DNA of 64,000 nucleotides from Paralithodes platypus (GCA_032716605.1 CM064502.1:55395556-55459555), one strand, 5' to 3'; shown: positions 9,952 to 21,275, numbered from the stretch's first letter. The notes: a model not told the origin generated them from the letters alone. Numbers and translations are program-made.

Positions 9952-10290
9952 CTAAGGGGAGGTTTTTAGTTGATTCCCTAGACTTCCATCAAGCTTAAAA
10001 CTTTACCCCCTTGACCCTCTTTCAAGATAAATTTGTAAATTTTTCGATAGAAAAAAAAAGTCCCGGCTGAAAGCCGGTTCCTCTTATGTTACAGGCTCGC
10101 TATCGCTCGCCAGGATAAAATTGACACCCAAATGGCACGAAAGGTCTTAAAATTGACAGAAATGGGTCGAAAGTTCTTAAAATCGTCAAAATAATGGGGC
10201 GAACGTCTTAAAATTAGAAAAGCAATGGGGCTAAACATGAGGGAGAAAGGAGTCAAGAAAAAAATACCTCAAGTGGAAATCTCCCCTTAA
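9952..10290. mobile_element. TTAA-type element, family L copy 1
   Basis: About 340 bp beginning CTAAGGGGAGG and ending TGGAAATCTCCCCTTAA. Internal landmarks are TTTTTCGATAGAAAAA and an imperfect hairpin CCGGCTGAAAGCCGG. Three further copies are at 31026, 46989 and 60488. Confidence 0.7.
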
Positions 10291-10689
10291 ACCGGGTGCT
10301 TAGGGACCCGGAAGAGGTCATATATTACATATAGGCTCTCACGTCATTGACGGAGAGAACCACTGATAAATATACTGTATATATATACAGCATACAGTCT
10401 ATACACTACTTCTCACCATCTGGCTCGGAGCTGGGCAGACAGTTGTATAAGGCTTGTCCAACGCCTACATAAAGCAGCGTGTAGGAAAATACAGTTAGTC
10501 TCTTAACAGATCATAGCATTTGCATCAACATGAAATATTATTAGAACACTTAACTTTGTATTTAAATAACATAATAGAGGAATCTAAATGTGGTATGGTA
10601 TAAATAACACAAATAATTATGTAAATTAATATTCATACAAAATTAATGCTAGCTTTTATAATTGAATAGATCATCATGTAGGTATGATC

Positions 10690-11030
10690 CAGGAGCAAGT
10701 GGCTGGCACAAATTACAGTTACCCCGTTTATATAGGGACCTGTTCCCCGTGAGAAGGACAACCCGTGCCAGTATATTCAAGGACCACTCAACTTAGGGTC
10801 TGTCAGACTCACAAGGCACTCATATGTGCCTTTTTAGCACTATTTAATCAACAATCGTGGGTGAATAGTCATCCACCCACCTGCTTCACCCTTAGGTGAG
10901 CAGTAAGGATTTGTGTAAGGTCTACTCCCTTAGATGGATTGCCAACCAAGGTTGACGAGTCCCATCCACTCAGATTTTGATAAGGTTGTCGCCGCTAGAT
11001 GGGTTCCCGACAAAGGCTGACAGTGCTGAT
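10690..11030. repeat. Interspersed repeat M, copy 1
   Basis: Contains GGGACCTGTTCCCCGTGAGA, CTTAGGGTCTGTC and TGCCTTTTTAGCACT. The same blocks occur in reverse complement at 22918-23240. It ends about 90 nt from the exon 18 donor. Origin unknown. Confidence 0.65.
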
Positions 11031-11122
11031 TATGTCACCACAGTAGTAGATTTCATCAACACACTCCATAAAAACATCCTCCAATGTAAATATATTCTCT
11101 CTCTCTCTCTCTCTCTCTTTAC

Positions 11123-11504
11123 CTTCAATAGGGCTAACAACAGCATCAGGTGAGGTTGGGTTGATGGCAGCGGCTGGTATAATATCTCCGTTAACCACTG
11201 TCATCACCCCGGCTATAATGTCACTCAGCAGTTCATCCGTCACCTCCTCTTCCTCCTCCTCCTCCTCCTCCTCCTCACCACACAGGGCCGAGTGGTTCTT
11301 GTCAGTGAGGCAGCAGTTGTTACCATTGTCGGCCGGGATCCCTCCGAGTAGCGCCAGGGAGGGGGGAGGGGTGGCCATGGGAGGGGGAACAGTGGGGGAA
11401 GGAGGGGGGGAGGAGGAAGGGGGAGGAGGGGCAGGATTGGGTCTCTCTTCAACTTCACTCTGGGATGTGGCACCCACTGATTCTGTTTCCAAATACTGGT
11501 CATC
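11123..11504 (-). CDS. UBE2O: UBE2O exon 18 (polyproline and polyglutamate linker)
   Basis: 382 nt, phase 0 in and one base out at GAAG|GTAAAG. It starts DDQYLETESVGATSQSEVEE, continues with proline clusters (PAPPPPSSSPPPSPTVPPP), an 11-residue glutamate run encoded by a GAG/GAA repeat at 11247-11277, and ends in VTDELLSDIIAGVMTV and NPTSPDAVVSPIE. It lies directly upstream of the UBC exon, as the acidic/proline linker does in the family. Both homopolymer tracts come from trinucleotide repeats and are likely length-variable. Confidence 0.9.
11247..11277. repeat. Coding trinucleotide repeat (glutamate tract)
   Basis: CTC/TTC repeat on the plus strand inside exon 18, encoding the 11-residue glutamate run of UBE2O. 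Confidence 0.95.
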
Positions 11505-11558
11505 CTAGAAAGAAAACATATGGTCAATAATACATCACAGTAGCATTCTGTTTGGGTA

Positions 11559-11784
11559 TTAACCCTTTCGCGCACGAGGACGCGATTGCGTCCTTTTGGG
11601 GATACTTTAAAACCTTTGTGACCATCAGGGGTGTTTAGAAACCTTTAGTTTAATTACTTCAACCTCTGCAGTTGTCTTTGAGCGAGTTGTGGGCAGAAAA
11701 CTAATTTTGAAGAGGTAATTTGTGAGATTAAGATCATTCTATTTCTGAATACTAAACGGCAACCTCCAGATCTGAAAGGGTTAA
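11559..11784. mobile_element. TTAA-flanked MITE, family C copy 1
   Basis: 226 bp between TTAA sites, beginning TTAACCCTTTCGCGCACGAG and ending CAGATCTGAAAGGGTTAA. It contains CTCTGCAGTTGTCTTTGAGC and the uninterrupted ACTTTAAAACCTTTGTGACC, which serves as an empty-site reference for a nested insertion at 62762-62956. Confidence 0.8.
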
Positions 11785-12104
11785 TACATCAAAGTAGCAT
11801 TCTGAATTTGATTTTGTAAGTAATAATGAAAGAAAAACAACCAAAAGGAGTATCACAGGATGCAGCCAATCAGGAGGTTATATTTGGTGCTGCAAGACAA
11901 AATGTGAGTGAGATTGTCAATGCAACTACACCGTGCACTGATTGGCCGGAGCCGTGCGGGTAGCTCGCCTAGTCCGCCAACGCATATCTGCAACCTGAGT
12001 ATTGCATTGGCAACTTTAACTCGCGATATCATGACAAATAGAATTTCCCCCGTGATGAAACCTCACATAGAAATAAACTACCTGGCGACTATTAACCCTC
12101 GCCG

Positions 12105-12260
12105 AATGGCGATTTAAACCTTCCCCGAATCTCTGCCATACCCATAGCTTACTCTGACTGTTCCTTTTACTTATAGATTTTCTAGATCTCAAGTAACGGC
12201 GTCTCTTCCGTGGATTGACCTCCCAGTCTGCCAACCTAGAGGTTGGACCTAGCAACTCTC
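12105..12260 (+). mobile_element. SINE-like family A, 5' fragment
   Basis: Holds the CTGCCATACCCATAGCTTAC and TCTAGATCTCAAGTAACGGC blocks and stops at GAGGTTGG; the 3' half and CAA tail are absent. Followed by a short CTAT microsatellite. Confidence 0.65.
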
Positions 12261-12429
12261 TATCTATCTATCTAATGCATCTATCTATCTCCCTATACAT
12301 TAGCATAACTACGTCTTATTTGGACATTTTGTAATCTATGAATAATTTCTAATGCGATGGAATTGAAAAATATAATATGGTTTCAGCACATAGATAAAAA
12401 AGAAATAAGAAACAGTTAACAAGAGATAT

Positions 12430-12446
12430 CCCCCCCCCCCCCCCCC
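12430..12446. repeat. Poly(C) tract
   Basis: An uninterrupted run of about 17 C within intron 17. Low complexity; likely unstable in sequencing. Confidence 0.9.
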
Positions 12447-12519
12447 GTCTTCTCCAAATAGGTGCCGAGCTTCCGAGCGTCGGGAGATTTGCCTTTTATT
12501 TATTTATTGTTTTATCCCA

Positions 12520-12836
12520 CGATATATTTTTGCCTTGAAAGTGTGTCTACACAAAATGATGGGGAGATATTGTAACATGTTTTTAATTGACATTTGTGTA
12601 ATTTTTGCTGATTTTGAGTTGGTGGAAAAAAAAAATCTTTAATTCCATCATTAAAATGTAAAACTTGCAAACTAAACAAACCAAAATTGGGACAAGGACA
12701 ATATAAAGTCAAATTAAATTATCAAAATCGCTATGTGGAAACAACGCTTACTAAAATGAAAATTATTAAATAAAAGAACACAATCCACCACATAGGGTGT
12801 ACATCACTACATGAGCAAGTTAATCTGTTTCCCAAG
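12520..12836 (-). repeat. H-family arm
   Basis: Reverse orientation: TTAAAATGTAAAACTTGCAA, ATCGCTATGTGGAAACAACG, then CACATAGGGTGTACATCACT and the outer end CATGAGCAAGTTAATC. A single arm without its partner. Confidence 0.65.
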
Positions 12837-12839
12837 CAA

Positions 12840-13420
12840 ACCAATCGCACATATAACAACGCACTATCGTCACGTTAAAGGAAGTAGTCAAGTTTGGGAA
12901 GTCCGGGACGTTCTGGCAAATTTTACTAAACTCTGCATGAATAAAGAAACTACATGTTAAATGTCAAAATATTATTTAAAATCAAATTTGCAACATGACA
13001 AGACATTAACAATAGTAAAAAATACAAATATTGATAAGATATCTATACTATTACAAAATAATATATAAAATACAGTACAGCACTCACTAACGATAGTGCT
13101 ATCGGGTAGGTAACTGTAAGCATAGCATGCTTCAAGTGACCCCTATCAATAACTACCCTACAAATAACCTACATTTATAGCACAAATAAACTAAGGAAAT
13201 CGCAAAAGTAAGCAATTGATACTATCGACAATGAATACATATAATATAAAGAGAAATAATTGCAAAATATGAAGTAACAACAGATTTAAACAAAGAGTAC
13301 TCTTTTAACAAGAACAATAAATTTAAAAAATCATCAATATTAATAATAATAATAATAGAAAAAGAAAAAGAAAAAGATAAACAATAAATACAGACAAAAA
13401 GTAAGCAGAGGTTATACAAG
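12840..13420. other. Intron 17, AT-rich, nothing recognised
   Basis: Contains only simple A/T-rich sequence and short AAT and AAAAAG runs; no motif or repeat family could be assigned. Confidence 0.5.
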
Positions 13421-13425
13421 AAACT

Positions 13426-14050
13426 TCAAGTTAAAAATGCTTGATTAAAATTATTGATGTCAAATTTTAGAATACAGTCACAATAATTGACCCTAAAAAG
13501 ATTAAATTTATGGAACAATTTACTTGCCTCAAAACCTCTGTCCACTAAGAGTCTGTATAGTAACCTAGCTCTAGCCCAAAAGTCATCTACTTTAGTGCAG
13601 ATTTTACAAAATCTTATTAATTGGGAATAAAAACAATTATAAGTGATTTTACTATCGATATTACTACTAGGGAAAGGAAAGTTTATTACGTTAAAATTAA
13701 AATCATCAACTTTGTGATATACTTTAAGTATGCACTGTTCATTAACAATCTCTATATTTATATCAAGAAAATTTTCAACTTTATAATTTACGTTACATTG
13801 TGTGAGGGGAATAGAATTAGGGTAAATAGTTAGCAACTTGATTAAAATTTAACAAATTGCAAACAAGAATATCATCAATATATCTACTATTATTACTTAA
13901 CTAGCAAGTGCTAATTTTTCTGGAATTTTATTTTTCTTGCTACTGTCAACTAAGTCTTTTATATATTTAAATTCTAAAGCAAGCAAGAATAAGTCTGCAA
14001 TTAAAGGGCTAGCATTTCCACCCATAGGAATTCCTAATATTTGTTTGAAA
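13426..14050 (-). pseudogene. Penelope-like element, RT motifs B, C and thumb
   Basis: Motif B reads ILGIPMGGNASPLIADLFLL (about 14040-13980). Motif C is SNNSRYIDDILVCNL (about 13900-13855), with the catalytic YIDD intact. The thumb follows with VYHKVDDFNFNVINFPFPSS, FYSQLIRFCKICTKVDDFW and RLLVDRGFEASKL. A stop sits just before motif C. Confidence 0.88.
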
Positions 14051-14830
14051 ATGTACGGCCCGAATCTAACATAAGTATTGAAAAGGAGGAATTTAAGGGC
14101 ATCTTTAAGTTTAGTTCTATCAAATATACAGAACTAGTGGGAGTAGAGCTAAGTGATGCATTATTAAAATATGTATAAACATTTATGAAATAATTACCAT
14201 TCCCAACGAACCTGTCAAAGTGCAAATCTATAATAAAGCAAAGCTCTGAATATACTAAATCTAAAGGCAAATTGGTATACAAAGTTGAAAAGTCGAAGCT
14301 ATGTACCGAGGTAACTTTCGGCATGGTATTTATTTTATCAATAACTTCTAACGAATTGTCAACACTCCAATAATAGTTAATGCCAGTTCTTCTCATGATG
14401 GTATTACAATATCTTTTATGAGTACTTTTAATGTATTTTAAGCAATTTACTACTTGTTCTGATAGAGTTTTAGTGGTAGCAAATTTTGCTCCGGCAATAA
14501 AGAGATATTTATAAGGTCTTTTATGAAATTTAGGTAACATGTATAATTTTGCAATGCACTTGTTCTTATCAGAAAGTTTAATATCAAATATTATATTTTT
14601 CTTGGTATGTTCATCGATTAAGTTATCAATATTCAGATTATTTTGAATTTCATAAACAGAATTACCGCAAATATTTTTACGTAATATGTTACCCTTAATA
14701 CCTAATTCTTTTTTCATATTTTCAAGATAAAATTTCTTACATGTGAAGCTATAATTATTGCTGGCTTTATCTACTGTAGTGATTACAAAATGTTTATGTA
14801 AATTTATTAAATCAGCTTTAAGCTTATTAT
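14034..14830 (-). pseudogene. Penelope-like element, RT fingers and palm (motifs 1-A)
   Basis: Begins with FVITTVDKASNNYSFTCKKF, then LYMLPKFHKRPYKYLFIAGA, the LPKxHK motif typical of Penelope-like RTs. Next come TTKTLSEQVVNCLKYI and motif A, HSFDFSTLYTNLP. The first catalytic Asp is present. The frame closes at about 14034, close to the motif B region. Confidence 0.88.
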
Positions 14831-14969
14831 AATTATAGTCTATAAAATCTGAAAGATTAAATTCATTTTAAGCGAGAAAATTTTATTTCTAATTAACTTA
14901 ATTAATAATTTAGACCATGCTTCTAGTTCTCTCTCGCATTGCAGCACGCAATTTTTAACAATTTATCTT

Positions 14970-15299
14970 TTAATTTATTGACTGAAAAAAAACAATATCT
15001 TTTAAAATTATGTCCCATGTTACTTTATTACTCCCTATTCTAAATTTAAACCCTTTACGACATAGCCTCCCTAATTTGTCGTTTGCAAAATGTTTAACTA
15101 GTTCTACATCACCTGTTAATATGTGACATATCGGACTATAAATGAACTTTGCTAGTGCATCACGTCTGCTAGCTGGCATATCCATGACTCTTTCACACAC
15201 GCATTTATTATTATTGAAAATATCATTATCTGAAAGATTTCCTAAAACTTTATTATAATTACAAATAATAGACCCAACAGGTCGTTCATATGAATACAC
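14970..15299 (-). pseudogene. Penelope-like element, N-terminal RT region
   Basis: Encodes YERPVGSIICNYNKVLGNLS, DNDIFNNNKCVCERVMDMP and KGFKFRIGSNKVTWDII. The same block occurs at 35947-36132, which shows it belongs to the element. It lies between endonuclease and polymerase; function unknown. Confidence 0.75.
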
Positions 15300-15895
15300 T
15301 ATTAATGGTTTGAAATCTTTACAACCATCTGGTAATATGGACTTAACTTTCTTTGAATTAATAAGACTGTTAACATTAATTTTGTCTAAAATTTTAGAGG
15401 AATAATTTAAAGTGGACAGGACTTTATCTTTAATACGGTTATCTTTTGGATTTCTTAGAATTATGCTCTAATATATCCCATAAAAGCAAAGACTATATTC
15501 TTAAATTTATTTGTGAAATTATGTTTATTATTTTAGAATATTTTCTATAAAAGGAGCAAAACTTTTCTTTTGTGGGCCTTTCAATGAATCTTTTAATTTT
15601 TTAATTCCGAAATTTCGATATAATGAATATAAATTATTAACAATAATTATAATATCAGACCTGCTTTTCTTTTTATTAAATGTATTTAGTCTTCTATTAC
15701 CGTGTCTACCAGGTCTTCTGTTTAAAACAGGGAAGTTAAAATATGGGTTATTAAAATCGTTTTTTAATAAATCTTTATACAAAATGTTGCCTACATTTTT
15801 TATTTGATTGTTAAGTCCAAATGGATAGATGGTCATTAATTTTCCAATCCAATAATTTTCTCTATCTAAAAACATTTTGATTACTTTGAACAATT

Positions 15896-16126
15896 TCTAT
15901 AATTTTGTATTTACAATCAAATTTAGTACAATCTGTGTTAAAATGCTTATATAGAAGAATCTTGGAGTCGATGCCGTTCTTAATTCCTGATCTATGCCCG
16001 TAGGCTCTTTCTCTTAAACATTGCTCCGTCTTTCCAACATATTGTATACCACATTTCTCACAGGTTATTAAATAGATAACATTTTTTACTTTACATGGAG
16101 ATGTTACATTAACAGAAGAATTAACA
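15896..16126 (-). pseudogene. GIY-YIG endonuclease domain of Penelope-like element
   Basis: The frame reads NVIYLITCEKCGIQYVGKT, CLRERAYGHRSGIKNG and KILLYKHFNTDC. VIY and YVG occupy the GIY and YIG positions, with a C-x2-C pair directly between them. Downstream are the catalytic-type Arg (LRER) and His residues (GH, KH), which could complete a CCHH zinc site. A stop at about 15896 separates it from the YWIGKL block, which continues in another frame. Confidence 0.85.
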
Positions 16127-16199
16127 TTAACAGAAGAATCGGAAATTATTCAAAGATTAAATAGAGACCAAATAACATACACTTTCAAGTTTGTTCAAT

Positions 16200-17560
16200 A
16201 GTTTTGCATTCTCAATAGGGTCATAACTTCTTCTCTACTTTCTAGTCTATTGAACCATAATAAAGGAAGGGAAGGGGAGGGAGGGAGCACCCCCGACAAT
16301 AACAACCAGTCTGATGATGATAATGATATGATGGACAATATTTCTGTGTTATCTGGTTGAAATGAGGACGATGAACATGCTAGGGAACCTGGAGGGGGCC
16401 GATGTGCGAGCTGAAGCACAAGGCTTATCAACATCATCACAGTAACAGGGTCGGTGTTGAGGCCGGGACGGGGCGGGGAGGGAGTACAGCGGCGGGGGAT
16501 ATCTACCGAACGTCAACACATCTATCCACACAAATAGGTCGGTAACAGGTCCAAAACAGTTCTTATTGATGCTTAATGTATTCTATGTTGTGTCATATAT
16601 GATGTTGGTGGTATAATGTATTATAAGTCGGCTGAAGGTAGGCAAAAGCGGCCAAAAGGGTGACTTTGGGAAAGTGGCTGGAACGAATTAATTAATTCCC
16701 ACAAGGCCTGTTATTTATTTATAAATTATTATTTTACTTAAACATTGTTTCCATATAGCAATTTTGATTAGTTGTTTTGTCTTTTGACTGTGTTCGTATA
16801 AGTTTTGGTTTGTTTATTTTGCAAGTTTTACATTATAATTTCCATTAACCTGACAAGCGCGATATAGACCTAGGTGCTAGGGTAGTTATTTGTGCATTTC
16901 TAGCCCTGGATTCTGACAGAATTAGTTATATTTACAATATAAACCATTATTTGTTTTCGGTATGCTTTTATTTTACATATATGATGTACATATGAACCTT
17001 CAAGAGTGCTAAAATAAGTGGGAAAAGCATTTGGGTGGTGAAAAACGAAGATATTGGCCACCCGGTCATAATCTCAGGCGAGAGAGAGAGACAGGCAGCC
17101 CTCCCCTCTCGCTGTCTGGGAGTCAACTGAGACGAGGGAGGCGGTGTGTGTCGGTGTCTGGGTGTTGCATAACGATCTTTTATGCAACCCACTTGTGCTA
17201 CATTATCGCGGGAGAGAAAAATAACCGATAAATGATGATAATAAGAGGAAAATAGGTGATAATTGAGGAGGGGAGGGAGGGGGGAATAAGGTGGGGAAGG
17301 AGGGGAGGGGGGTGGGTGAGATTTACATGGATGAGTACTGGAGGGGAATTATCTCACCTAGAGACAAATTCCTTTGTTTTGATAGGCCCTTTTTTTTATG
17401 GAAGGCTTTTTTTATGGTCCTGCTTCCGTGAGGCCTATCGCGTTCCCTATAGGAAGCCTTCCGTGAGGCCTATCGCGCTTGCCGGGTTAAGAATCGATAA
17501 ATCAGATACTAAGGGATTCAATTTACCATCAGCAAGAAAAACAGAGTACAGTATAGTAAT
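16200..17560. other. Intron 17, 5' part
   Basis: Purine-rich and GGGAGG-rich patches (16260-16300, 17260-17330), an H-family arm at 16735-16845, and a tandem 39-bp repeat of CCTTCCGTGAGGCCTATCGC at 17422-17480, a motif also found at 52179. No gene. Confidence 0.55.
16735..16845 (+). repeat. H-family arm
   Basis: ACATTGTTTCCATATAGCAA through TTTTGCAAGTTTTACATTAT. Isolated arm in intron 17. Confidence 0.65.
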
Positions 17561-17575
17561 AATAAAACACATTAC

Positions 17576-17692
17576 TTGAATTGGTGCAGTTATTGCGGTG
17601 TTCTCATTCATGAGGTCTTCAAAGACGGGAATGTTCTCTTTGTTGTCACTTTGACCATTATCTTTGTTCTCCACTTGGGCTCCATCAACATC
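17576..17692 (-). CDS. UBE2O: UBE2O exon 17
   Basis: 39 codons, phase 0/0; acceptor GCTCCACAG, donor ATTCAA|GTAATG. The product DVDGAQVENKDNGQSDNKEN, then IPVFEDLMNENTAITAPIQ, is an acidic, asparagine-rich linker. Assignment rests on splice sites, phase and position. The downstream intron is 6 kb and holds a Penelope-like element in the same orientation. Confidence 0.85.
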
Positions 17693-17869
17693 CTGTGGAG
17701 CAAATAAAATGACAAAATCTGTAAATCTTGAAAGATATTAGAGAGTTGGTTAGTTAGTTATGTAGAGCAGATTAACCAGACCACTGAGAGAGGACGACAG
17801 CAGAAATATATACTATAAAAACTTCCTAGAAAGAATGAATATTAAAAACTTCCTACCTCTACTCATATT

Positions 17870-18160
17870 AACCAGGTAAGAAAAATATGACGTACAAGTA
17901 GACTGGGATGGTATGGACATGTGGAGAGAATGGATGAACAAAATTGGGAGAAAAGATGCAGGTCTGTGATTGTGGTTTGTGGAGGGAGCTGCACCAAGGG
18001 GTGGACCGAGGAAGACCTGGGATCGGACTATACGTGCCGATTTCAAATCCAATGACTTGACAAGTGAAGCAGCCCTTAACAGGGTTGCCTGGAAACGCCG
18101 CCATTAGGACAAGAGACTGAAACTGCACGTATGTGTGGAGCACTCAGTCTTAAAATGTTA
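17870..18160 (+). pseudogene. LINE family Q 3' end
   Basis: Frame fragments LRWYGHVERMDEQNWEKR and, in nucleotide form, GGAGGGAGCTGCACCAAGGG followed by ACCTGGGATCGGACTATACG. The same 3' end occurs at 48220-48470 and, inverted, at 23370-23620. It finishes with a GTATGTATGT-type tail. Confidence 0.75.
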
Positions 18161-18189
18161 TGTATGTATGTATATACATACCGTACATA

Positions 18190-18880
18190 TACATAGTACC
18201 TATCTTGATTACTGCCAGTGTCAGGAGTCCCAGTGTCCTCAACCTCTGCTCATAGCCCAGGTTCTTCAACGTTGGTACCAGCTTGCTAGCTCTCCTCTGC
18301 TTCTATATCTTTCACCATATATGGAGCCCACAACTGGTTCACATATTCCAGGTGCGACCTAACCAGCGCTGTATAGATTCCTCAAGATTTCTTCATCCAG
18401 TGACACAAATGTCCTCCTTATCAGCCCTACAATTTTATTGGCTTTATTTATCTTCTCCACTAAATGTTCTGAGAAATTTAACTTATTGTCTATCACTACT
18501 CTTATATCCTTTTCTGCATTCACTTCCTCCATTGTTTCATACATACTGTATCCTACCTTGTCTGTCTTGTTTGTCCCAATCCGCATGTACAGTGCTTGCA
18601 TTTTTTGGGGATGAAAAGGCATTAACCAATATTCAGAACATCCCTTCATGCCCTCCACATCTCCTTGAGGCAAACCCACGTCTTCCTTAATTAATCCTCA
18701 CTCTTCTATATAGCTTGGTGTCATCTGCATACAAATATATCTCACTTCCATTTGTTATAACTTCAGGTAAGTCGTTAATGAACATGACAAACAGTAGTGG
18801 TCCCAACATTTTTGTGTGATTATTGTTTTTCTGTTTTGTTGCGTTGTCCCTGTTCAGGTTCTGTCTCGAGTAGGCCACCC
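18190..18880 (-). pseudogene. LINE reverse transcriptase fragment (FINDLP/YADD)
   Basis: On the minus strand: LGPLLFVMFINDLPEVITNG and IYLYADDTKLYRRVR (18800-18690), giving RT motifs B' and C with YADD. After a frame break come YSMYETMEEVNAEKDIRVVI, KLNFSEHLVEKINKANKIVG and EYVNQLWAPYMVKDIE. It is a CR1-like non-LTR element by motif style. Both termini are missing. Confidence 0.88.
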
Positions 18881-18934
18881 GCAGAACAAAAAAATAATAA
18901 TAATAATAGAAAAAAATAGGGAATGGGCCTGAGT

Positions 18935-19262
<328 letters not shown>

Positions 19263-19327
19263 TAGATTTCATATAAAGTAGGAGCCAATAATAAATAGGA
19301 GAACTCTTGTGGACGACTGATACTGAC

Positions 19328-19486
19328 CTGGCAGGCTTGCATTAGACTCATATCAAAGTGTCCCCCGAAGCGGAACACCACCTCCTCGTACGTCTTGAGC
19401 AGCTGGGCCTTCATAAGTGAGCACAACTGGGCGCACATGTGGGACGTACGGATCTCCTCGCTTACACCGCCGCTGTCACTGGTCAT
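19328..19486 (-). CDS. UBE2O: UBE2O exon 16
   Basis: 53 codons, phase 0/0; acceptor TTGTTTCAG, donor CAG|GTCAGT. The product MTSDSGGVSEEIRTSHMCAQ, then LCSLMKAQLLKTYEEVVFRF and GGHFDMSLMQACQ, is a well-formed helical segment. I cannot match it to a named domain. A 300-bp GA array starts about 70 nt into the downstream intron. Confidence 0.87.
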
Positions 19487-19619
19487 CTGAAACAATAAAT
19501 TTTTTGTACATTTATATGATACCTGGTACTGCAATCAACAACAATCATAAATATTACTTAAAGTTGAATAAATTATTAATAACCATAAATATAAAACTCT
19601 TCAGAAGACCAAAGTCAGG

Positions 19620-19840
19620 GCACTGAGAACTTAGTTTGCAAGTTTTACATTTTAACCTAGAGCTGCTATTTGGCACGGATGCAAGAGTATGGTAATTATA
19701 ATGTAAACTTGCAAAATAAACAAACCAAAACGTATACAAACACAGTAAAAATACAAAATAACTAATCAAAATCGCTATGTGGCAACAATGCTTAAGTAAA
19801 ATAATAATTTATAAATAAGAACACAATCAAAGAACAGAAC
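19620..19840. repeat. H-family repeat, both arms partial
   Basis: The left part has AGTTTGCAAGTTTTACATTT; the right part in reverse has TGTAAACTTGCAAAATAAAC and AATCGCTATGTGGCAACAAT. Confidence 0.6.
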
Positions 19841-19865
19841 AGAAGGATTACTTTCCTGACATTAA

Positions 19866-20275
19866 CTATCTATCTATCAATTGCTGTGAATAAATTATTA
19901 ATAACCATAAACATATAATTAGCCCATGATCCCTGAAGGGGTTGCCACAAATGAATCGCCCCTTGCACCTGTCCCCTGTCAGCCGACGCCTCTCCTCCCA
20001 TCCAACACCGCTTTCACGCATATACTTCTCAACTCCATCCTTCCACCTCTCTATCAGTCTATCTCTCTGTCCTTCCACCTCACTCTCGTACACTCTCTTA
20101 GTCATTCTCTCGCTTCCCATACGTTCCACATGGCCGTACCATCTCTAAAGGTGTTTCTTTTCACACTTTCCAGGACATCCACGCCACACCGCTCTCGTAC
20201 TTCATTTATCTGTCTATCCCTCCACGTAACTCCACACGCACTCTCAACTAAGTAATTTCTACCCCTCTCACTCTG
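19866..20275 (-). pseudogene. LINE family K 3' end
   Basis: On the minus strand: ERMGSERMTKRVYESEVEGQ, then RWKDGVEKYMRESGVGWEER, finishing at the 3' hairpin GGCAACCCCTTCAGGGATCA and a short ATAG tail. Family K elements share this terminus at 28680, 30185 and 50935. Confidence 0.85.
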
Positions 20276-20402
20276 TGTTGAGACTTTAGTTAATGTTTTG
20301 TTTTGCTGGGTTCAGCATGCATTTCAGTTAAGTTGTCGAGTTTCATATATTATATTAATCAATTAAAGAAAATCAGGAAACAAAACTAAGTTTACATAAG
20401 TA

Positions 20403-20522
20403 ATTTTTCAGTCACAGGGTTGTAGATTTCTGGAACACATTGCCAGAGGAGATAGTTAATAGCACCTCTATCAATGTATTTAAAAGGAGGCTGGATGATT
20501 ACATGGATAAAAAGGGATTATA
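20403..20522 (+). pseudogene. LINE ORF2 extreme C-terminus
   Basis: A 40-codon frame FFSHRVVDFWNTLPEEIVNS, TSINVFKRRLDDYMDKKGL ending in TAA. The RVVDFWN.LPEE...FKRRLD pattern is the standard end of CR1-like LINE reverse transcriptases. Confidence 0.8.
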
Positions 20523-20539
20523 AGTACAGTCGAGGTTAA

Positions 20540-20695
20540 TAAGTGTTGTCAGATATTTCATAAAGTTTCGGACACTGACTAATCCTCTGAGGGATAACCA
20601 CTTTTCCCAGTAACTATAAAGATACCAATAACACTTGTTGAGCGAAAACCACTGGAATCTATGATAACACTTAATACCCCTGATTGTACATGTAC
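20540..20695. repeat. Interspersed repeat N, copy 1
   Basis: The block from GAGGTTAATAAGTGTTGTCA to GAATCTATGATAACACTTAA recurs in reverse complement at 28980-29135, with ACTGGGAAAAGTG shared. Its ends (TTAATAAGTGTTGTCA and TGATAACACTTAAT) are inverted repeats of each other. Confidence 0.7.
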
Positions 20696-20788
20696 ATACT
20701 TACTATCCATACAAAGTGCGGTTCCAGTCTAACGTAAATATTCTCTCAATGTGGACGATGTCTCATGATAGAAAGACTTAAATCTTGA

Positions 20789-21023
20789 TTAACCCTCTCA
20801 CGACCATAGGACGCAGAGGTTGCCAGATTAGTAATAATAAATAGATTACTCTCACTGTTATAATTACCTCTCCAAAATTAGTTTTCTGCCCACAGCTAAC
20901 TCAAAGACAACTGCAGATGTTGAAGTAAACAAACTAAAGGTTTATAGATACCCCTGACGGTAACAAAGGCTTTAAAGTATCCCTAATAGGCTCAAAAATT
21001 GCGTCAGGATGTGAGAGGGTTAA
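20789..21023. mobile_element. TTAA-flanked MITE, family C copy 2
   Basis: Opposite orientation to copy 1; starts TTAACCCTCTCACGACCATA and ends GATGTGAGAGGGTTAA. The central TCAAAGACAACTGCAGATGT matches the family core. Confidence 0.8.
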
Positions 21024-21087
21024 GATTCTGGATTCTGGATTCTGGCTACTTGCCAACAGCATCTAATGTATACTACAAATCTACTTA

Positions 21088-21275
21088 TGGGAAACAGATT
21101 AACTTGCTCATGTAGTAATGTACACCCTATGTGGTGGATTGTGTTCTTTTATTTATAAATTATTATTTAACTTGAGCGTTGTTTCCACATAGCAATTTTG
21201 ATTAGTTGTTTTGTCTTTTTACTGTGTTCGTATAAGTTTTGGTTTGTTTATTTTGCAAGTTTTACATTATAGTGC
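21088..21275 (+). repeat. H-family arm touching exon 15
   Basis: Nearly complete arm from ACAGATTAACTTGCTCATGT to TTTTGCAAGTTTTACATTAT. Its inner end lies about 18 nt inside the intron from the exon 15 donor. Confidence 0.75.

Larger units (their letters stand above)
13426..16150 (-). mobile_element. Penelope-like retroelement with GIY-YIG ahead of RT (Naiad type), degraded
   Basis: Read 5' to 3' on the minus strand: GIY-YIG endonuclease (16110-15896), an adjoining DRENYWIGKLMTIYPFGLN block (about 15862-15806), a linker with a Lys-rich stretch, an N-terminal RT region, then RT core and thumb ending near 13426. Canonical Penelope-like elements have the endonuclease after the RT. Here it comes first, as in the permuted Chlamys/Naiad clade reported from many invertebrates. 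Several frameshifts and stops interrupt it (about 15896, 14880, 14100, 13905), and the 5' end is cut near 16150, so this copy is dead. It lies in UBE2O intron 17 in the gene's own orientation. A second permuted copy is at 35947-37500. Confidence 0.85.

Noticed and set aside
10372..10392. TATA-like strings as promoters
   Set aside because: TATATA occurs throughout this AT-rich DNA; no positional support near any start codon.
11161..11508. Plus-strand open frame with a serine run opposite exon 18
   Set aside because: Shadow of the coding trinucleotide repeat on the other strand.
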